Source: Psychrobacter cibarius (GTDB taxonomy: Bacteria; Pseudomonadota; Gammaproteobacteria; Pseudomonadales; Moraxellaceae). From it: a DNA stretch of 64,000 nt. Positions 39,912-49,074 of the stretch are shown here, one piece after another. The stretch spans positions 124,001 through 188,000 of the forward strand of contig NZ_JABASQ010000003.1 of the NCBI RefSeq assembly GCF_016107535.1, written 5' to 3'. Each line of letters begins with the position of its first letter. Within the stretch, counting starts at the first letter, position 1. Under the pieces are notes generated by a model. The model had not been told where the DNA came from and ran no database searches. It was given only the letters and a program-made list of their open reading frames with translations. The position numbers and the translations under genes are program-made.

Positions 39912-40556
39912 ATGGCCCTGCGTCCCTTATCCAAAGTCGACCAATTGTTACTTGGGGTCGATAAGGCATTACGAGCTGTCGTACCACATTCAAACCCTAG
40001 CACTCGTCCACTACCAGTCAGCAGTGACGAGATTCCTGAGCTCACTATCACCGAGGCGCGACATGTCGCCGGATTGATGCGTATCAATCATACTGGTGAA
40101 GTATGCGCGCAAGGTCTGTATCATGGTCAAGCATTTGCCGCCAAAGACAGTGGCGTCAAGCAAGCCATGCAACAATCAGCCGAAGAAGAGGTCGATCATT
40201 TGGTCTGGTGCGAGACGCGATTAGACGAGCTTGGCAGTCATGCCAGTGTCTTTACGCCATTATGGTATGGCATGTCTTTCGGTCTTGGCGCAGTCGCGGG
40301 TGCCATCTCTAATGAATTTAGCTTGGGATTCGTCGCAGAGACAGAAGCTCAAGTCAGCGAACATTTACAAGACCATATCACCCAATTACCAGAGCACGAT
40401 AAACGCTCAAAAGAGATACTGGCACAAATGGATATTGAAGAGTTGCATCATCGTGAGTTGGCATTAGCAAGTGGCGGCGCAGCGTTATCACCGCCTGTAC
40501 GTCATACTATGCGCTGGATGGCCAATCGCATGAAAGCCACGGCATATCACTTGTAA
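39912..40556 (+). CDS. coq7: Demethoxyubiquinone hydroxylase Coq7
   Basis: This di-iron monooxygenase hydroxylates demethoxyubiquinone in ubiquinone synthesis, the role UbiF plays in E. coli. The ligand set is visible in two E-x-x-H pairs: NHTGEVCAQGLYHGQA with AEEEVDHLVW, and ETEAQVSEHLQDH with MDIEELHHRELA. The 214-aa length fits bacterial Coq7. A CAGGAGT site lies 7 bases before the ATG. The gene has 192 and 279 bases of noncoding sequence on its two sides and appears monocistronic. Confidence 0.96.
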   Translation: MALRPLSKVDQLLLGVDKALRAVVPHSNPSTRPLPVSSDEIPELTITEARHVAGLMRINHTGEVCAQGLYHGQAFAAKDSGVKQAMQQSAEEEVDHLVWCETRLDELGSHASVFTPLWYGMSFGLGAVAGAISNEFSLGFVAETEAQVSEHLQDHITQLPEHDKRSKEILAQMDIEELHHRELALASGGAALSPPVRHTMRWMANRMKATAYHL

Positions 40557-40835
40557 TTGCCATTTGTTATAGCAGGTTTTGAGCGATAGGTTGTGGTGGT
40601 AAGTGCGTTGTAATGGTAAGTACAGTGCGCTTTATTATTGATATTGCTCTCATTTACCCTGCTGTCGCTGGCATGACGTACACGCTATCGCGTTATTATT
40701 AACAATCCTACTACTGATAGCGCTCAGTTGAATTTGTTAGTGTATTAAAAATTTGTATGATTTTGCCGCAAAGACATGAGCTAATAACCATTCAATTGCT
40801 AAATAACAACTAAATAAATTAAGGTAACGATTTTT

Positions 40836-41996
40836 ATGAAAGCCATCAACCAATCGACTCTCTCTGCCCGTTCGTCTAGCAAGTCGCCTAAACTGGCAAC
40901 TCTGACAGCACTGGCAACAGCTTGTGCCATGCTATTATCAGCGCCTGTCAATGCGGCAGAAACCAATGCGGCAACAGATGCTGCAAAGACCGATACTACT
41001 GCCACATCGGTGCCTAGCGCTATGGATTCTAGCAAACGTGTGATTCGCCTTGCTCGACCGACTGCGGCTAGTACAGCACAATCAGGTACTTTACCGACTG
41101 CGGCGGTGACAGCCAATACTCAACCAACTGACCTTCAAAGCAATAGCGTTCCACAAAGCGCTCCTTTGCCAAATAATGCTCAGCCGTATCGTGCGCCAAT
41201 GAGTACATTGCAACCACAAGATGTTGTACCAGCACCAAAAATACCTGAGTTCACTGGCACCACTCGAGTTTATGAGCCTGGTCCTTTGACCGCTACTGGT
41301 ATCGACCTGCGTAGTGGTCAGCTTGCCAATGTTCCAACGCCGCAAGTGCAATTGTCAGACGTAAGCTTTGTACCGACTGTGTTGATTCCTCAGCAAAACG
41401 GTAATAACAACGATCAGCTAGACGTGAGCTTGCTTGATGATTTCATCGAAGACGTCTCACCTAATGCCCGTCATTACCCACCAAACTTCCCTAACCGCTC
41501 ACAGCGCCATTATACGCGTGAAAAAATCAAAGTATTGGCTGAATGGATACAGCCTTATGCTGAATCACCAAATGCCTCTTATGATGTATTGATTCGTGCT
41601 GCTAAACTCAATGGCATGGGACGTAACTTAGATTTGGGATCAGACTATACGATACGTGGTGGAAAATATGTTGACCGTGCCATTAAACTTAAACCTGATA
41701 GCGGAGAAGCCAACTTCTTATATGGCATGATGTTGTCAGAAGGCGGCGGCTTTAAAGAAGGTCAAAAATACCTAGACCGCGCAGTGTCTCTCGGCTATAC
41801 CGAAGCAGAGCAAAGCTTGGCACAGTCAGACTTGTTAAGTGATCGCCGCGATAATGCGCTAGAGCGCTTACGTCGTCTTGAACAGAAAAACCCTAACAAT
41901 GACATCATTCGTCAGCAAATCAAACTTATTGAAGAGGGTAAATTCTACATTTGGGATATACCTGCGCCTAACATCAATGTTAAGCCTAGTGCTTAA
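40836..41996 (+). CDS. Exported TPR/Sel1-type repeat protein
   Basis: A 386-aa protein with a probable signal peptide (about 1-40: basic start, hydrophobic ALATACAMLLSAPVNA, Ala-x-Ala-type end). A Thr/Ala/Pro-rich region of about 170 residues follows. Helical repeats occupy about 220-365, including GSDYTIRGGKYVDRAIKLKP, GEANFLYGMMLSEGG, GQKYLDRAVSLGYTEAEQSL and ALERLRRLEQKNP, which look like tetratricopeptide repeats. It should act in the periplasm or outer membrane as a binding platform. The partner is unknown. Confidence 0.75.
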   Translation: MKAINQSTLSARSSSKSPKLATLTALATACAMLLSAPVNAAETNAATDAAKTDTTATSVPSAMDSSKRVIRLARPTAASTAQSGTLPTAAVTANTQPTDLQSNSVPQSAPLPNNAQPYRAPMSTLQPQDVVPAPKIPEFTGTTRVYEPGPLTATGIDLRSGQLANVPTPQVQLSDVSFVPTVLIPQQNGNNNDQLDVSLLDDFIEDVSPNARHYPPNFPNRSQRHYTREKIKVLAEWIQPYAESPNASYDVLIRAAKLNGMGRNLDLGSDYTIRGGKYVDRAIKLKPDSGEANFLYGMMLSEGGGFKEGQKYLDRAVSLGYTEAEQSLAQSDLLSDRRDNALERLRRLEQKNPNNDIIRQQIKLIEEGKFYIWDIPAPNINVKPSA

Positions 41997-42074
41997 CATC
42001 GATTGGGTATTTAAATGTCATTAAGTAAGTTCACCAAATACCATGATTGCTCCATAAGCTAGATTGACTCGACT

Positions 42075-42127
42075 AAGCCCCTGACCTTATATCGAAATTA
42101 CTTCAATATAGAGTCAGGGGCTTTTTT
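42075..42127 (+). terminator. Terminator after the TPR protein gene
   Basis: AAGCCCCTGAC (42075-42085) pairs perfectly with GTCAGGGGCTT (42113-42123), followed by a T run. Confidence 0.9.
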
Positions 42128-42316
42128 ATGTCTAGCGAAACTCCATTGAATCCAACTTGCTGTCTACCTTATTTAAATGCGTGTTCGATTCAATTATTGA
42201 AGTTTAAACAGTATTTTTGAAATTTAAATAAAATAGTTTAATGCGAAAAGTTACGCTACACTTCTTATTATAAATTACTGACTCAACCATGCTTTTACGA
42301 CTAACTGGACTCACCT

Positions 42317-44812
42317 ATGACTTTCGCTAACCCTATCAAAAATATGGTGACGCATGCTAAGAAAACCCCATTTTCGATCACATCAGTCGCCTTGATAGCC
42401 GCGGTAGCATTACTACCTGCGTGCAGTACGGTATCAGTGAATAAGCAAGCGTCAGCGAAGACGATTACTGCGCAGCGCGGTAATATCGTCACCACCAAGA
42501 AACTAAGCAGTGATACGGCATCAGCGCTCTTATCGGCAGGGCTCAATGAGCAAGCCTGTATGCAGCAGTTTGATTTATGCCTCACTCAGCTGACTGACAG
42601 TATTTTGAATGAACACTACCGTCCTGCTTTGGCAGTTTTTGCAGAGTTACACTACGCAAAAGCGCGACAGCTTTCTGCCTCTCAAGACTGCCGCAATGCG
42701 CTGGCTCGCCCGCCACTTGATCCTTATTATGCCAATGCACCTTTAGAAGATACAGAAGCTAAAGTCCAGCAAGAAAACACCAATCGCTGTCTAACAGGTT
42801 ATCAAGAGCGATTATTCGATGCTATCAAATCCAGTTATACCTATTTATTTTATGACAGTTTGACGCATGATTTTGAGGGCGCAGATCAAGACAAAAGCCC
42901 CTCTCAGGCACAGAACCGTATTCCAAATGACACCGATATTCAGACCCAAGACATCTATAATGCCGCCAGTAATGATGTGATAACCCAGCTTTATAGATCA
43001 ACCAACGGCTCAAATAAGTTGATGGGCGGCACCAAAGTAGATTATTTGCCCACATCCGCTAGCCATCTTAATGACAGTAACCAAGCCGCGATTGCCAATT
43101 ACTCACCGCTCAAGGGCAAACCGACTGAGCAAGTCAACGTCATGAAAATACAAATTGATGATTATGATCTTGGTGTTTATTTGCCTAATGAAAATAACTA
43201 TTTGCAAAATGCACATAAGCAGACCTCTGCACTAGCAGACTTGGTTTCCACTTACGAATTACGCCTCTCTGGGCTTAACTCAATCAGCAAACGTCCAGGC
43301 TTAGGTATCAGCTTGGTGGCCTCACTGGATGACCGCTATACCACCACGATTCGCCAATTATTAGTATCATCATTGTCAGGTCGATTGGCCAATGAGAAAG
43401 ATGGAGACACAGATGAGAGCAAGCCAAGTTCGCGTATCTACCCTACTGGACATTTGCTATTAACAGGATTGATTGAACCAAGCGGCGATAGCGTACTGGA
43501 TGTACTAAGCAGTCGCAAGCTCGATATTCATTTATACAACCCATACCAAAGCGAAAGCGTTAACATCCTTAATAGTGACTATCCACTGGCGGCTAACTTT
43601 TCTGCAGGTTATGGCTTGTGGCTGTCAGAGAACCAGCTGGATGGCGTCGGTTATCTCAATTTAATCACTCGCCAGCCAGAGGCCAGACTGCCCAAATTAT
43701 TCATGCTTGAGCCTTATGATCCCAATAAGCGCGTCCTGATTATGCTGCATGGTTTGGCTTCTAGCCCTGCCACTTGGGTCAATTTAACCAACGATATTCT
43801 CAACGACGATAAGTTGCGTGATAACTATCAAGTGTGGCAGATATTCTATCCAACCAATTTGCCCATTTTAGAAAACCGTTATCAAATACAACAGTTAATC
43901 AACAGCACCTACGAGCAAACTGATCCTAAAGTACAAAATCGCGCCAGCAAAAACAGCGTGATTATCAGTCATAGTATGGGTGCCATTATCGCTCGCATGA
44001 TGCTATCTGATGAGAACTTGGTCGATGACCTAGATAGACTAGACGATCAAAATGTGCTGTCTGATAGTGAAAAACGTAAGATTCGTGACGCACTTAAAGC
44101 ATCATTTGGCGAAGATCAGCTAAAAGAACGCTTTGAGCTAAAAGCCTTACCACAAGTAGATACGGCTGTCTTTTTATCAGCGCCTTTTCGTGGAACTGAC
44201 TATGCAGATCGCTGGTTCACTCGGGCACTGCGCCGTATCGTCTATTTGCCAGTCGGTTTGGTAAAAACTGTCACGGACAACTTGGCAACTATTGCCACGC
44301 AAGGTGATTTGGCACAAAATCCTTTGGGTGCATTATATTTACAAAATGGCGCAAGTCAGCTGAGCGACAAATCTTCTTTTATACAGCTAACGAAAGACAT
44401 CACCATCAATGATCGTGTTACCTATCATTCTATCATTGCCAATAATGATGCCGATATTACCAAAGGACTGGCGCAAATGCAGCCAGCTGGTGCAAAGGTT
44501 GATTTATCACAAGCAGTAGAAGAAGACACCGAAGATAAGGAAGAAGACACCGAAGATAAGGCAGTCGGTACAAGTAGCCCTTCTGATAGCTCAAGGCTCT
44601 CTGCCCAACCGCTAGTTGCAGCCGTCACCGTCAATGAAGATATCAGCCAAGCGCTAACTGAACGTCTCTCAGATGGTATTGTTCCTTATACCAGCGCTCA
44701 TCTTGATGGCGCGGCCTCTGAGACGATTATCAGCGGTGGTCATAGCATTCAAACTAACCCGCAAACTATTTTGACATTGCGCCAGATTTTACACAAACAA
44801 TTACAGGAATGA
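42317..44812 (+). CDS. Lipoprotein alpha/beta hydrolase (putative lipase/esterase)
   Basis: An 831-aa lipoprotein. The N-terminal segment ends with lipobox L-P-A-C36, so it is probably lipid-anchored to the envelope. The C-terminal half is an alpha/beta hydrolase: MLHGLASSPATW (oxyanion HG), ISHS553MG with the nucleophile serine in a G/S-x-S-x-G elbow, FLSAPFRGTDYADRW, and a likely catalytic histidine in SGGHSIQTNP. The first 450 residues have no recognised domain. An acidic low-complexity stretch near 733-750 is encoded by a perfect 21-bp tandem duplication. The substrate is unknown. Confidence 0.85.
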   Translation: MTFANPIKNMVTHAKKTPFSITSVALIAAVALLPACSTVSVNKQASAKTITAQRGNIVTTKKLSSDTASALLSAGLNEQACMQQFDLCLTQLTDSILNEHYRPALAVFAELHYAKARQLSASQDCRNALARPPLDPYYANAPLEDTEAKVQQENTNRCLTGYQERLFDAIKSSYTYLFYDSLTHDFEGADQDKSPSQAQNRIPNDTDIQTQDIYNAASNDVITQLYRSTNGSNKLMGGTKVDYLPTSASHLNDSNQAAIANYSPLKGKPTEQVNVMKIQIDDYDLGVYLPNENNYLQNAHKQTSALADLVSTYELRLSGLNSISKRPGLGISLVASLDDRYTTTIRQLLVSSLSGRLANEKDGDTDESKPSSRIYPTGHLLLTGLIEPSGDSVLDVLSSRKLDIHLYNPYQSESVNILNSDYPLAANFSAGYGLWLSENQLDGVGYLNLITRQPEARLPKLFMLEPYDPNKRVLIMLHGLASSPATWVNLTNDILNDDKLRDNYQVWQIFYPTNLPILENRYQIQQLINSTYEQTDPKVQNRASKNSVIISHSMGAIIARMMLSDENLVDDLDRLDDQNVLSDSEKRKIRDALKASFGEDQLKERFELKALPQVDTAVFLSAPFRGTDYADRWFTRALRRIVYLPVGLVKTVTDNLATIATQGDLAQNPLGALYLQNGASQLSDKSSFIQLTKDITINDRVTYHSIIANNDADITKGLAQMQPAGAKVDLSQAVEEDTEDKEEDTEDKAVGTSSPSDSSRLSAQPLVAAVTVNEDISQALTERLSDGIVPYTSAHLDGAASETIISGGHSIQTNPQTILTLRQILHKQLQE
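44519..44560 (+). repeat. 21-bp perfect tandem duplication in the lipoprotein hydrolase gene
   Basis: Bases 44519-44539 are repeated exactly at 44540-44560. They encode EEDTEDK twice in frame, a probable site of copy-number change between strains. Confidence 0.9.
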
Positions 44813-45315
44813 TGATTGCTTGTATCATATAGCACTGCACTGGTCTTTGCGCTTTAAAATTAAGAGTAAAGCAGATGGCTTTGCAACTTTGTACTCTGTT
44901 GGATATTTGTGCCTATACTACTACACAAATAAAACATTACTGTTATTAAGGTGAACTTGATAACACCTTGTTTTCCCAAGCGATTAGTCTGATATATCTG
45001 GGTTTATCTCAGCAGTTTTTAATGACTATCAGGTATGCGACCAATCTGTTGCGCAGCTTGCGTGTGCATCGAGGGAAGCGCATAATATATTGACAGCACC
45101 TGACAGTAATGTATTAATTTATAGGGATATAAATTACTTAATTCAGCTAAACAGTCGTTAGCTTAGCCGCACTCTATCCCTAAGATTGCTCGCTAATCAA
45201 CACTGAGCCATTGCCCGTACTATTTTTTACCTTAATCTATAGACGATTGCGGGCAGTTACTTGAGCGTTTTATGGAAGCCAGCGCTATTCAGCTAACAGA
45301 TAAGGGTAACCGTTT
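44813..45315. other. Leader region of the cytochrome bd operon
   Basis: This 503-base region upstream of cydA must carry the operon promoter. It holds an AAGGTG/CACCTT inverted repeat (44950-44971 area) with a loop of about 10 bases. I found no exact FNR/ANR site (TTGAT-N4-ATCAA) and no ORF. Confidence 0.5.
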
Positions 45316-46812
45316 ATGTTCGCTACGTTTATGATTGACCAGCTCGATGCGCTGATGCTCGCGCGTATCCAATTCGCTTTTGTTATCTCGTTTCATATTG
45401 TTTTTCCCGCCTTTTCTATCGGACTTGCCAGCTGGTTAACGGTGCTTGAATTCCGTTGGCTCAAAACAGGCGAGCCTATCTATGCTGAAGTTTACAAGCA
45501 TTGGGTCAAAATATTTGCCGTGGTATTCGGTATGGGCGTGGTATCCGGTGTAGTAATGTCCTACCAGTTCGGTACTAACTGGGCGGTCTTTTCTGACAAA
45601 GCCGGTAATGTCTTGGGGCCACTACTCGCCTACGAAGTATTGACCGCGTTTTTCTTAGAAGCGTCTTTTTTAGGTATTATGCTGTTTGGTTGGGGGCGCG
45701 TGAGCAAACGTATGCACTTTGCTTCCACTGCCATTGTCGCCATTGGTACACTGATTTCAGGCTTTTGGATTTTAGCCGCCAACAGCTTTATGCAGACGCC
45801 GCAAGGCTTTATGATGGGCGCAGATGGTCTTTTATATCCTACCAACTGGCTTGAGATCATTTTTAGCCCGTCATTCCCTTACCGTTATGCTCATATGATG
45901 ACAGCGGCATTCTTGACGACTGCCTTTGTCATTGGCGGGGTTGGTGCTTATTATATTCAGTCCAAAAAACACACCGAACACCGTCAACATGGTCGTGTCA
46001 TGCTAGGTATGGCGATGATTATGGCGATATTCGTCGCACCCGCTCAAGTATTGATTGGCGATGAGCATGGTCTAAACACTTTAGAGCATCAGCCAGCCAA
46101 AGTCGCAGCGATGGAAGGTATTTGGGAGGATGAGCGCGGCGCAGCGTTACGCTTATTCGCTATTCCTGACCAAGAAAACCAAACCAATAAATATGAAATA
46201 AGCATTCCCTATGTTTCAGGTTTGATTCTTACCCATTCATTAGATGGGGAAGTTAAAGGTCTAAAAAACTGGGCACCTGAAGACCAACCACCGGTCATGA
46301 TTGTATTCTGGGCATTTCGCATCATGGTTGGTATTGGCATGTTAATGGTGCTAGTCGGCTTATTTAGTCTCTATAAATACTTTAAAAAACAGCAATATAA
46401 TCCCGAAAGTGTCTGGTTCCACCGTGCTTGGATGATGATGACCCCACTCGGCTTTATCGCATTACTGGCGGGCTGGTTTGTGACCGAGACAGGACGTCAA
46501 CCGTGGACTGTATATGGTGTGATACGAACCGCAGAAAGTATGTCACCGCTCGCAGCACAGCAAGTGGCAACCACGTTGATTGGTTTTATTGTCCTCTATA
46601 TATTTGTCTTCGGTGCAGGCAGTTTTTATATTCTACGCTTGATTGCTCAAGGACCAAAACCGTACGAAGATCCTGCCGATGATAATTTCTATGAGCACTC
46701 AGTGACCGAAAGCCAAGGTCGTGCGCTCAGTGGCGATAGCAATCCTGCTAAGAGTACTGAAGAAGATATAGATACTCCTGCAAACGACGTCGATGATGGA
46801 GGGTTACGCTAA
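45316..46812 (+). CDS. cydA: Cytochrome bd quinol oxidase subunit I (CioA type)
   Basis: Subunit I oxidises ubiquinol and carries the hemes of the bd oxidase, reducing oxygen to water without proton pumping. At 498 aa it has many membrane segments, an FAFVISFHIVFP start with a heme-ligand histidine, and a GWFVTETGRQPW motif. The quinol (Q) loop is short, as in the cyanide-insensitive oxidase CioA of Pseudomonas and unlike the long loop of E. coli CydA (522 aa). The C-terminus is a polar cytoplasmic tail of about 40 residues. It overlaps cydB by one base. Confidence 0.95.
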   Translation: MFATFMIDQLDALMLARIQFAFVISFHIVFPAFSIGLASWLTVLEFRWLKTGEPIYAEVYKHWVKIFAVVFGMGVVSGVVMSYQFGTNWAVFSDKAGNVLGPLLAYEVLTAFFLEASFLGIMLFGWGRVSKRMHFASTAIVAIGTLISGFWILAANSFMQTPQGFMMGADGLLYPTNWLEIIFSPSFPYRYAHMMTAAFLTTAFVIGGVGAYYIQSKKHTEHRQHGRVMLGMAMIMAIFVAPAQVLIGDEHGLNTLEHQPAKVAAMEGIWEDERGAALRLFAIPDQENQTNKYEISIPYVSGLILTHSLDGEVKGLKNWAPEDQPPVMIVFWAFRIMVGIGMLMVLVGLFSLYKYFKKQQYNPESVWFHRAWMMMTPLGFIALLAGWFVTETGRQPWTVYGVIRTAESMSPLAAQQVATTLIGFIVLYIFVFGAGSFYILRLIAQGPKPYEDPADDNFYEHSVTESQGRALSGDSNPAKSTEEDIDTPANDVDDGGLR

Positions 46813-47828
46813 TGTTTAACTACGGTGATGTATTAGACTTACCTTTAATTTGGGGCGGACTGATCGCTCTATCCGTCTTTATCTATGTATTGCTTGATGG
46901 CTTTGATTTAGGCTGCGGCATCTTGTTTCCCTTTGCTGGCTCAGATAAAAACCGTAGCCGCATCATGAACTCTATTGCCCCGTTTTGGGATGGTAACGAG
47001 ACTTGGCTAGTATTGGGCGGTGGCGGCTTGTTCGCTGCTTTCCCAGTGGCTTATGGCATCATTATGACGGGGCTTTATCTGCCTGTTACTTTTATGCTAT
47101 TCGGTCTAATAATGCGCGGTGTGGCATTTGAATTTCGCTTCAAAGCATCGTCACGTCGTCACGTATGGGATACTTTCTTTTTTGTTGGTTCAGTCGTTGC
47201 TACATTCTCTCAAGGTATTATGCTTGGGGCGCTTGTACAAGGTCTTGAGGCAAGCAACCGCCTCTATACTGGTGGGCCATTTGATTGGTTAACACCTTTC
47301 TCGATCGTCTGCGGCTTTGCGATGATTATTGGTTACGCCTTACTTGGCTCTACATGGCTCATTATCAAAACTGAGCATACCCTACAAGTCTGGGCACGCA
47401 AAGTGTCTGGCTGGATGCTGTCTGCTTTGGTAGTGGCAATGATCGTCGTCACAGCGTTTATGTATTTTTCAGACATCAATGCCCTCGAAGGTTGGTTTGG
47501 TTTCCCAGGTCTATTATATCTAGCGCCAATGCCAATTATAGTTTTACTATTATTTTTCTTGATGCGTAAAGATTTAAGTGGCGAGCGCGAATATCGTCCT
47601 TTCTTGTTGACTGTGGCACTATTTTTGATGGGCTATATCGGGGTTTGTTTCGCCATGTTCCCATACATCGTACCGTATCAGATGACGATTTATGAGGCAG
47701 CCGCAGCTGACACCTCACTATCCTTTATGTTAGTTGGTGCCGTCATAATGCTACCGATTATCCTGAGTTATACCGCTTTTGCCTATTACACCTTTAAGGG
47801 TAAAACTGGACATGAGCATATGTACTAA
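46812..47828 (+). CDS. cydB: Cytochrome bd quinol oxidase subunit II (CioB type)
   Basis: Subunit II is the structural partner of subunit I. The 338-aa protein has about eight membrane segments, the opening LDLPLIWGGLIALSVFIYVLLDGFDLG with the conserved DGFDLG, and FPFAGSDKNRSRIMNSIAPFWDGNETWLV. The ATG at 46812 shares its A with the TAA stop of cydA, so the two are translationally coupled. A DUF2474-like small gene follows 91 bases later in the same operon. Confidence 0.96.
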   Translation: MFNYGDVLDLPLIWGGLIALSVFIYVLLDGFDLGCGILFPFAGSDKNRSRIMNSIAPFWDGNETWLVLGGGGLFAAFPVAYGIIMTGLYLPVTFMLFGLIMRGVAFEFRFKASSRRHVWDTFFFVGSVVATFSQGIMLGALVQGLEASNRLYTGGPFDWLTPFSIVCGFAMIIGYALLGSTWLIIKTEHTLQVWARKVSGWMLSALVVAMIVVTAFMYFSDINALEGWFGFPGLLYLAPMPIIVLLLFFLMRKDLSGEREYRPFLLTVALFLMGYIGVCFAMFPYIVPYQMTIYEAAAADTSLSFMLVGAVIMLPIILSYTAFAYYTFKGKTGHEHMY

Positions 47829-47919
47829 GGGTAAACAAAGGATATAAAAATGTGGCTACTGCAAATATGAGCAGTGACTATACTTTTTAAAGCGCATTAA
47901 CACGTAGTAGGAGGCGAGC

Positions 47920-48036
47920 ATGAAGAAGCTCAGTAAGAAACAGTCACAATGGGCATGGTTCATTGGGCTATATATAGCAGGGTTTGCAGTTATTTTTACG
48001 ATTGCTCAATTAATCAAGTTGGCTATGGGTATCTAG
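47920..48036 (+). CDS. DUF2474-like small membrane protein of the bd oxidase operon
   Basis: A 38-aa protein with a basic, polar start (MKKLSKKQSQ) and one membrane helix (about 11-34: WAWFIGLYIAGFAVIF). It ends LIKLAMGI. A GGAGG site lies 5 bases before the ATG. The WFIGLY..AGF pattern and its place directly after cioAB match DUF2474 proteins, thought to be accessory subunits of CioAB-type oxidases much as CydX is for CydAB. The terminator 40 bases later closes the operon. Confidence 0.85.
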   Translation: MKKLSKKQSQWAWFIGLYIAGFAVIFTIAQLIKLAMGI

Positions 48037-48075
48037 CAGTCATTTGCAGCCCACTTAGCCATGGCTATATCACAT

Positions 48076-48112
48076 AAAAAAGCAGCGCCGATTCATCGAC
48101 GCTGCTTTTTTA
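48076..48112. terminator. Bidirectional terminator, cyd operon and murU
   Basis: AAAAAAGCAGCG (48076-48087) pairs perfectly with CGCTGCTTTTTT (48100-48111). T runs on both strands serve the bd operon (plus) and murU (minus). Confidence 0.9.
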
Positions 48113-48197
48113 TACGACTACTTATATAAGATTAGTAATAATTAGGCATCTTAATCTAAGCCCTTTATTATAAATACCATAGTCTAAACGCCATAAT

Positions 48198-48941
48198 CTA
48201 AGCGCCTTGATGGTGATCAACACCGTTACTTTTGATAAATTCATTTACCTGCGCTAAGCGTTCAGGCGTGCCCACATCTATCCAATTATCAGAAATGATT
48301 TCAGCCGTGATTTGGAACTTTATCATTGCTTGCTTGAGCAATGGTGCCAACGCCGCTGGCTGACCTGATACCAACCCATCGACCAATCGTGGTGACATCA
48401 CACTAATGCCAGCAAAGGTGTATTTGTCTGCATCACCAATCGGCTGCTCGCTGGCTAAACCATTATTGATCGCAAAATCACCACCGTTATTATGCTCTGG
48501 ATTGTCAATCAATAACAGATGTGCGCGCTGATCTGCGCCAAGCTTATAATCTCGCAACTGCGCAAAATCATAGGTCGTCCATACATCTGAGTTCACTAAG
48601 ATAAATGGCTCGTCGCGCAGCTTGCCAGTTTGTAACGCTTGAAAAATACCACCTGCGGTCTCTAGAGGCTCATCATCCTCTACTGACCAATGCAATTTAA
48701 CACCGTATTGACTGCCATCACCCAGTGTATCCATCAGCTTATCAGCCAGCCATGACGCATTAATAGTGATATCAGTGATACCAGCCGCTTGTAGCGCTTT
48801 AATGTGCCAGACGATAAGCGGTTGCCCACCCACCTCTACCAGAGGTTTGGGCGTATCCAGTGTTAACGGACGCAGACGCGTGCCCTTACCAGCAGCCAAA
48901 ATCATTGCTTGGGTAATCATTGCTCGGTCAACCCCAGACAT
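48198..48941 (-). CDS. murU: N-acetylmuramate alpha-1-phosphate uridylyltransferase MurU
   Basis: MurU converts MurNAc-1-phosphate to UDP-MurNAc in the peptidoglycan recycling route that bypasses the de novo, fosfomycin-sensitive steps. The nucleotidyltransferase core has MILAAGKGTRLRPLTLDTPKPLVE, NSDVWTTYD and the C-terminal DNWIDVGTPERL. The 247-aa length fits. An AAGGAG site lies before the ATG at 48941. The kinase gene amgK is next to it upstream, the arrangement known from Pseudomonas. Confidence 0.94.
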   Translation of the reverse strand: MSGVDRAMITQAMILAAGKGTRLRPLTLDTPKPLVEVGGQPLIVWHIKALQAAGITDITINASWLADKLMDTLGDGSQYGVKLHWSVEDDEPLETAGGIFQALQTGKLRDEPFILVNSDVWTTYDFAQLRDYKLGADQRAHLLLIDNPEHNNGGDFAINNGLASEQPIGDADKYTFAGISVMSPRLVDGLVSGQPAALAPLLKQAMIKFQITAEIISDNWIDVGTPERLAQVNEFIKSNGVDHHQGA

Positions 48942-49074
48942 GTGCGCTCCTTTTTTTATTTTATTGGATTATACATTCAGATTAAAATTTGCTAATGTTT
49001 TAACGTAACTTATCAAATGAGCATTACTTATCAGATGAGCATTCGCATCAGATAAAGCTCGCAAGTGGTTCGTT

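Noticed and set aside
44813..45315. Possible FNR/ANR operator before cydA
   Set aside because: No sequence matches TTGAT-N4-ATCAA closely enough.
47850..47870. Six-codon frame MWLLQI between cydB and the DUF2474-like gene, with AAAGGA upstream
   Set aside because: It recalls the MWYF start of CydX but stops after six codons. It could be a relic or leader, but that cannot be supported.
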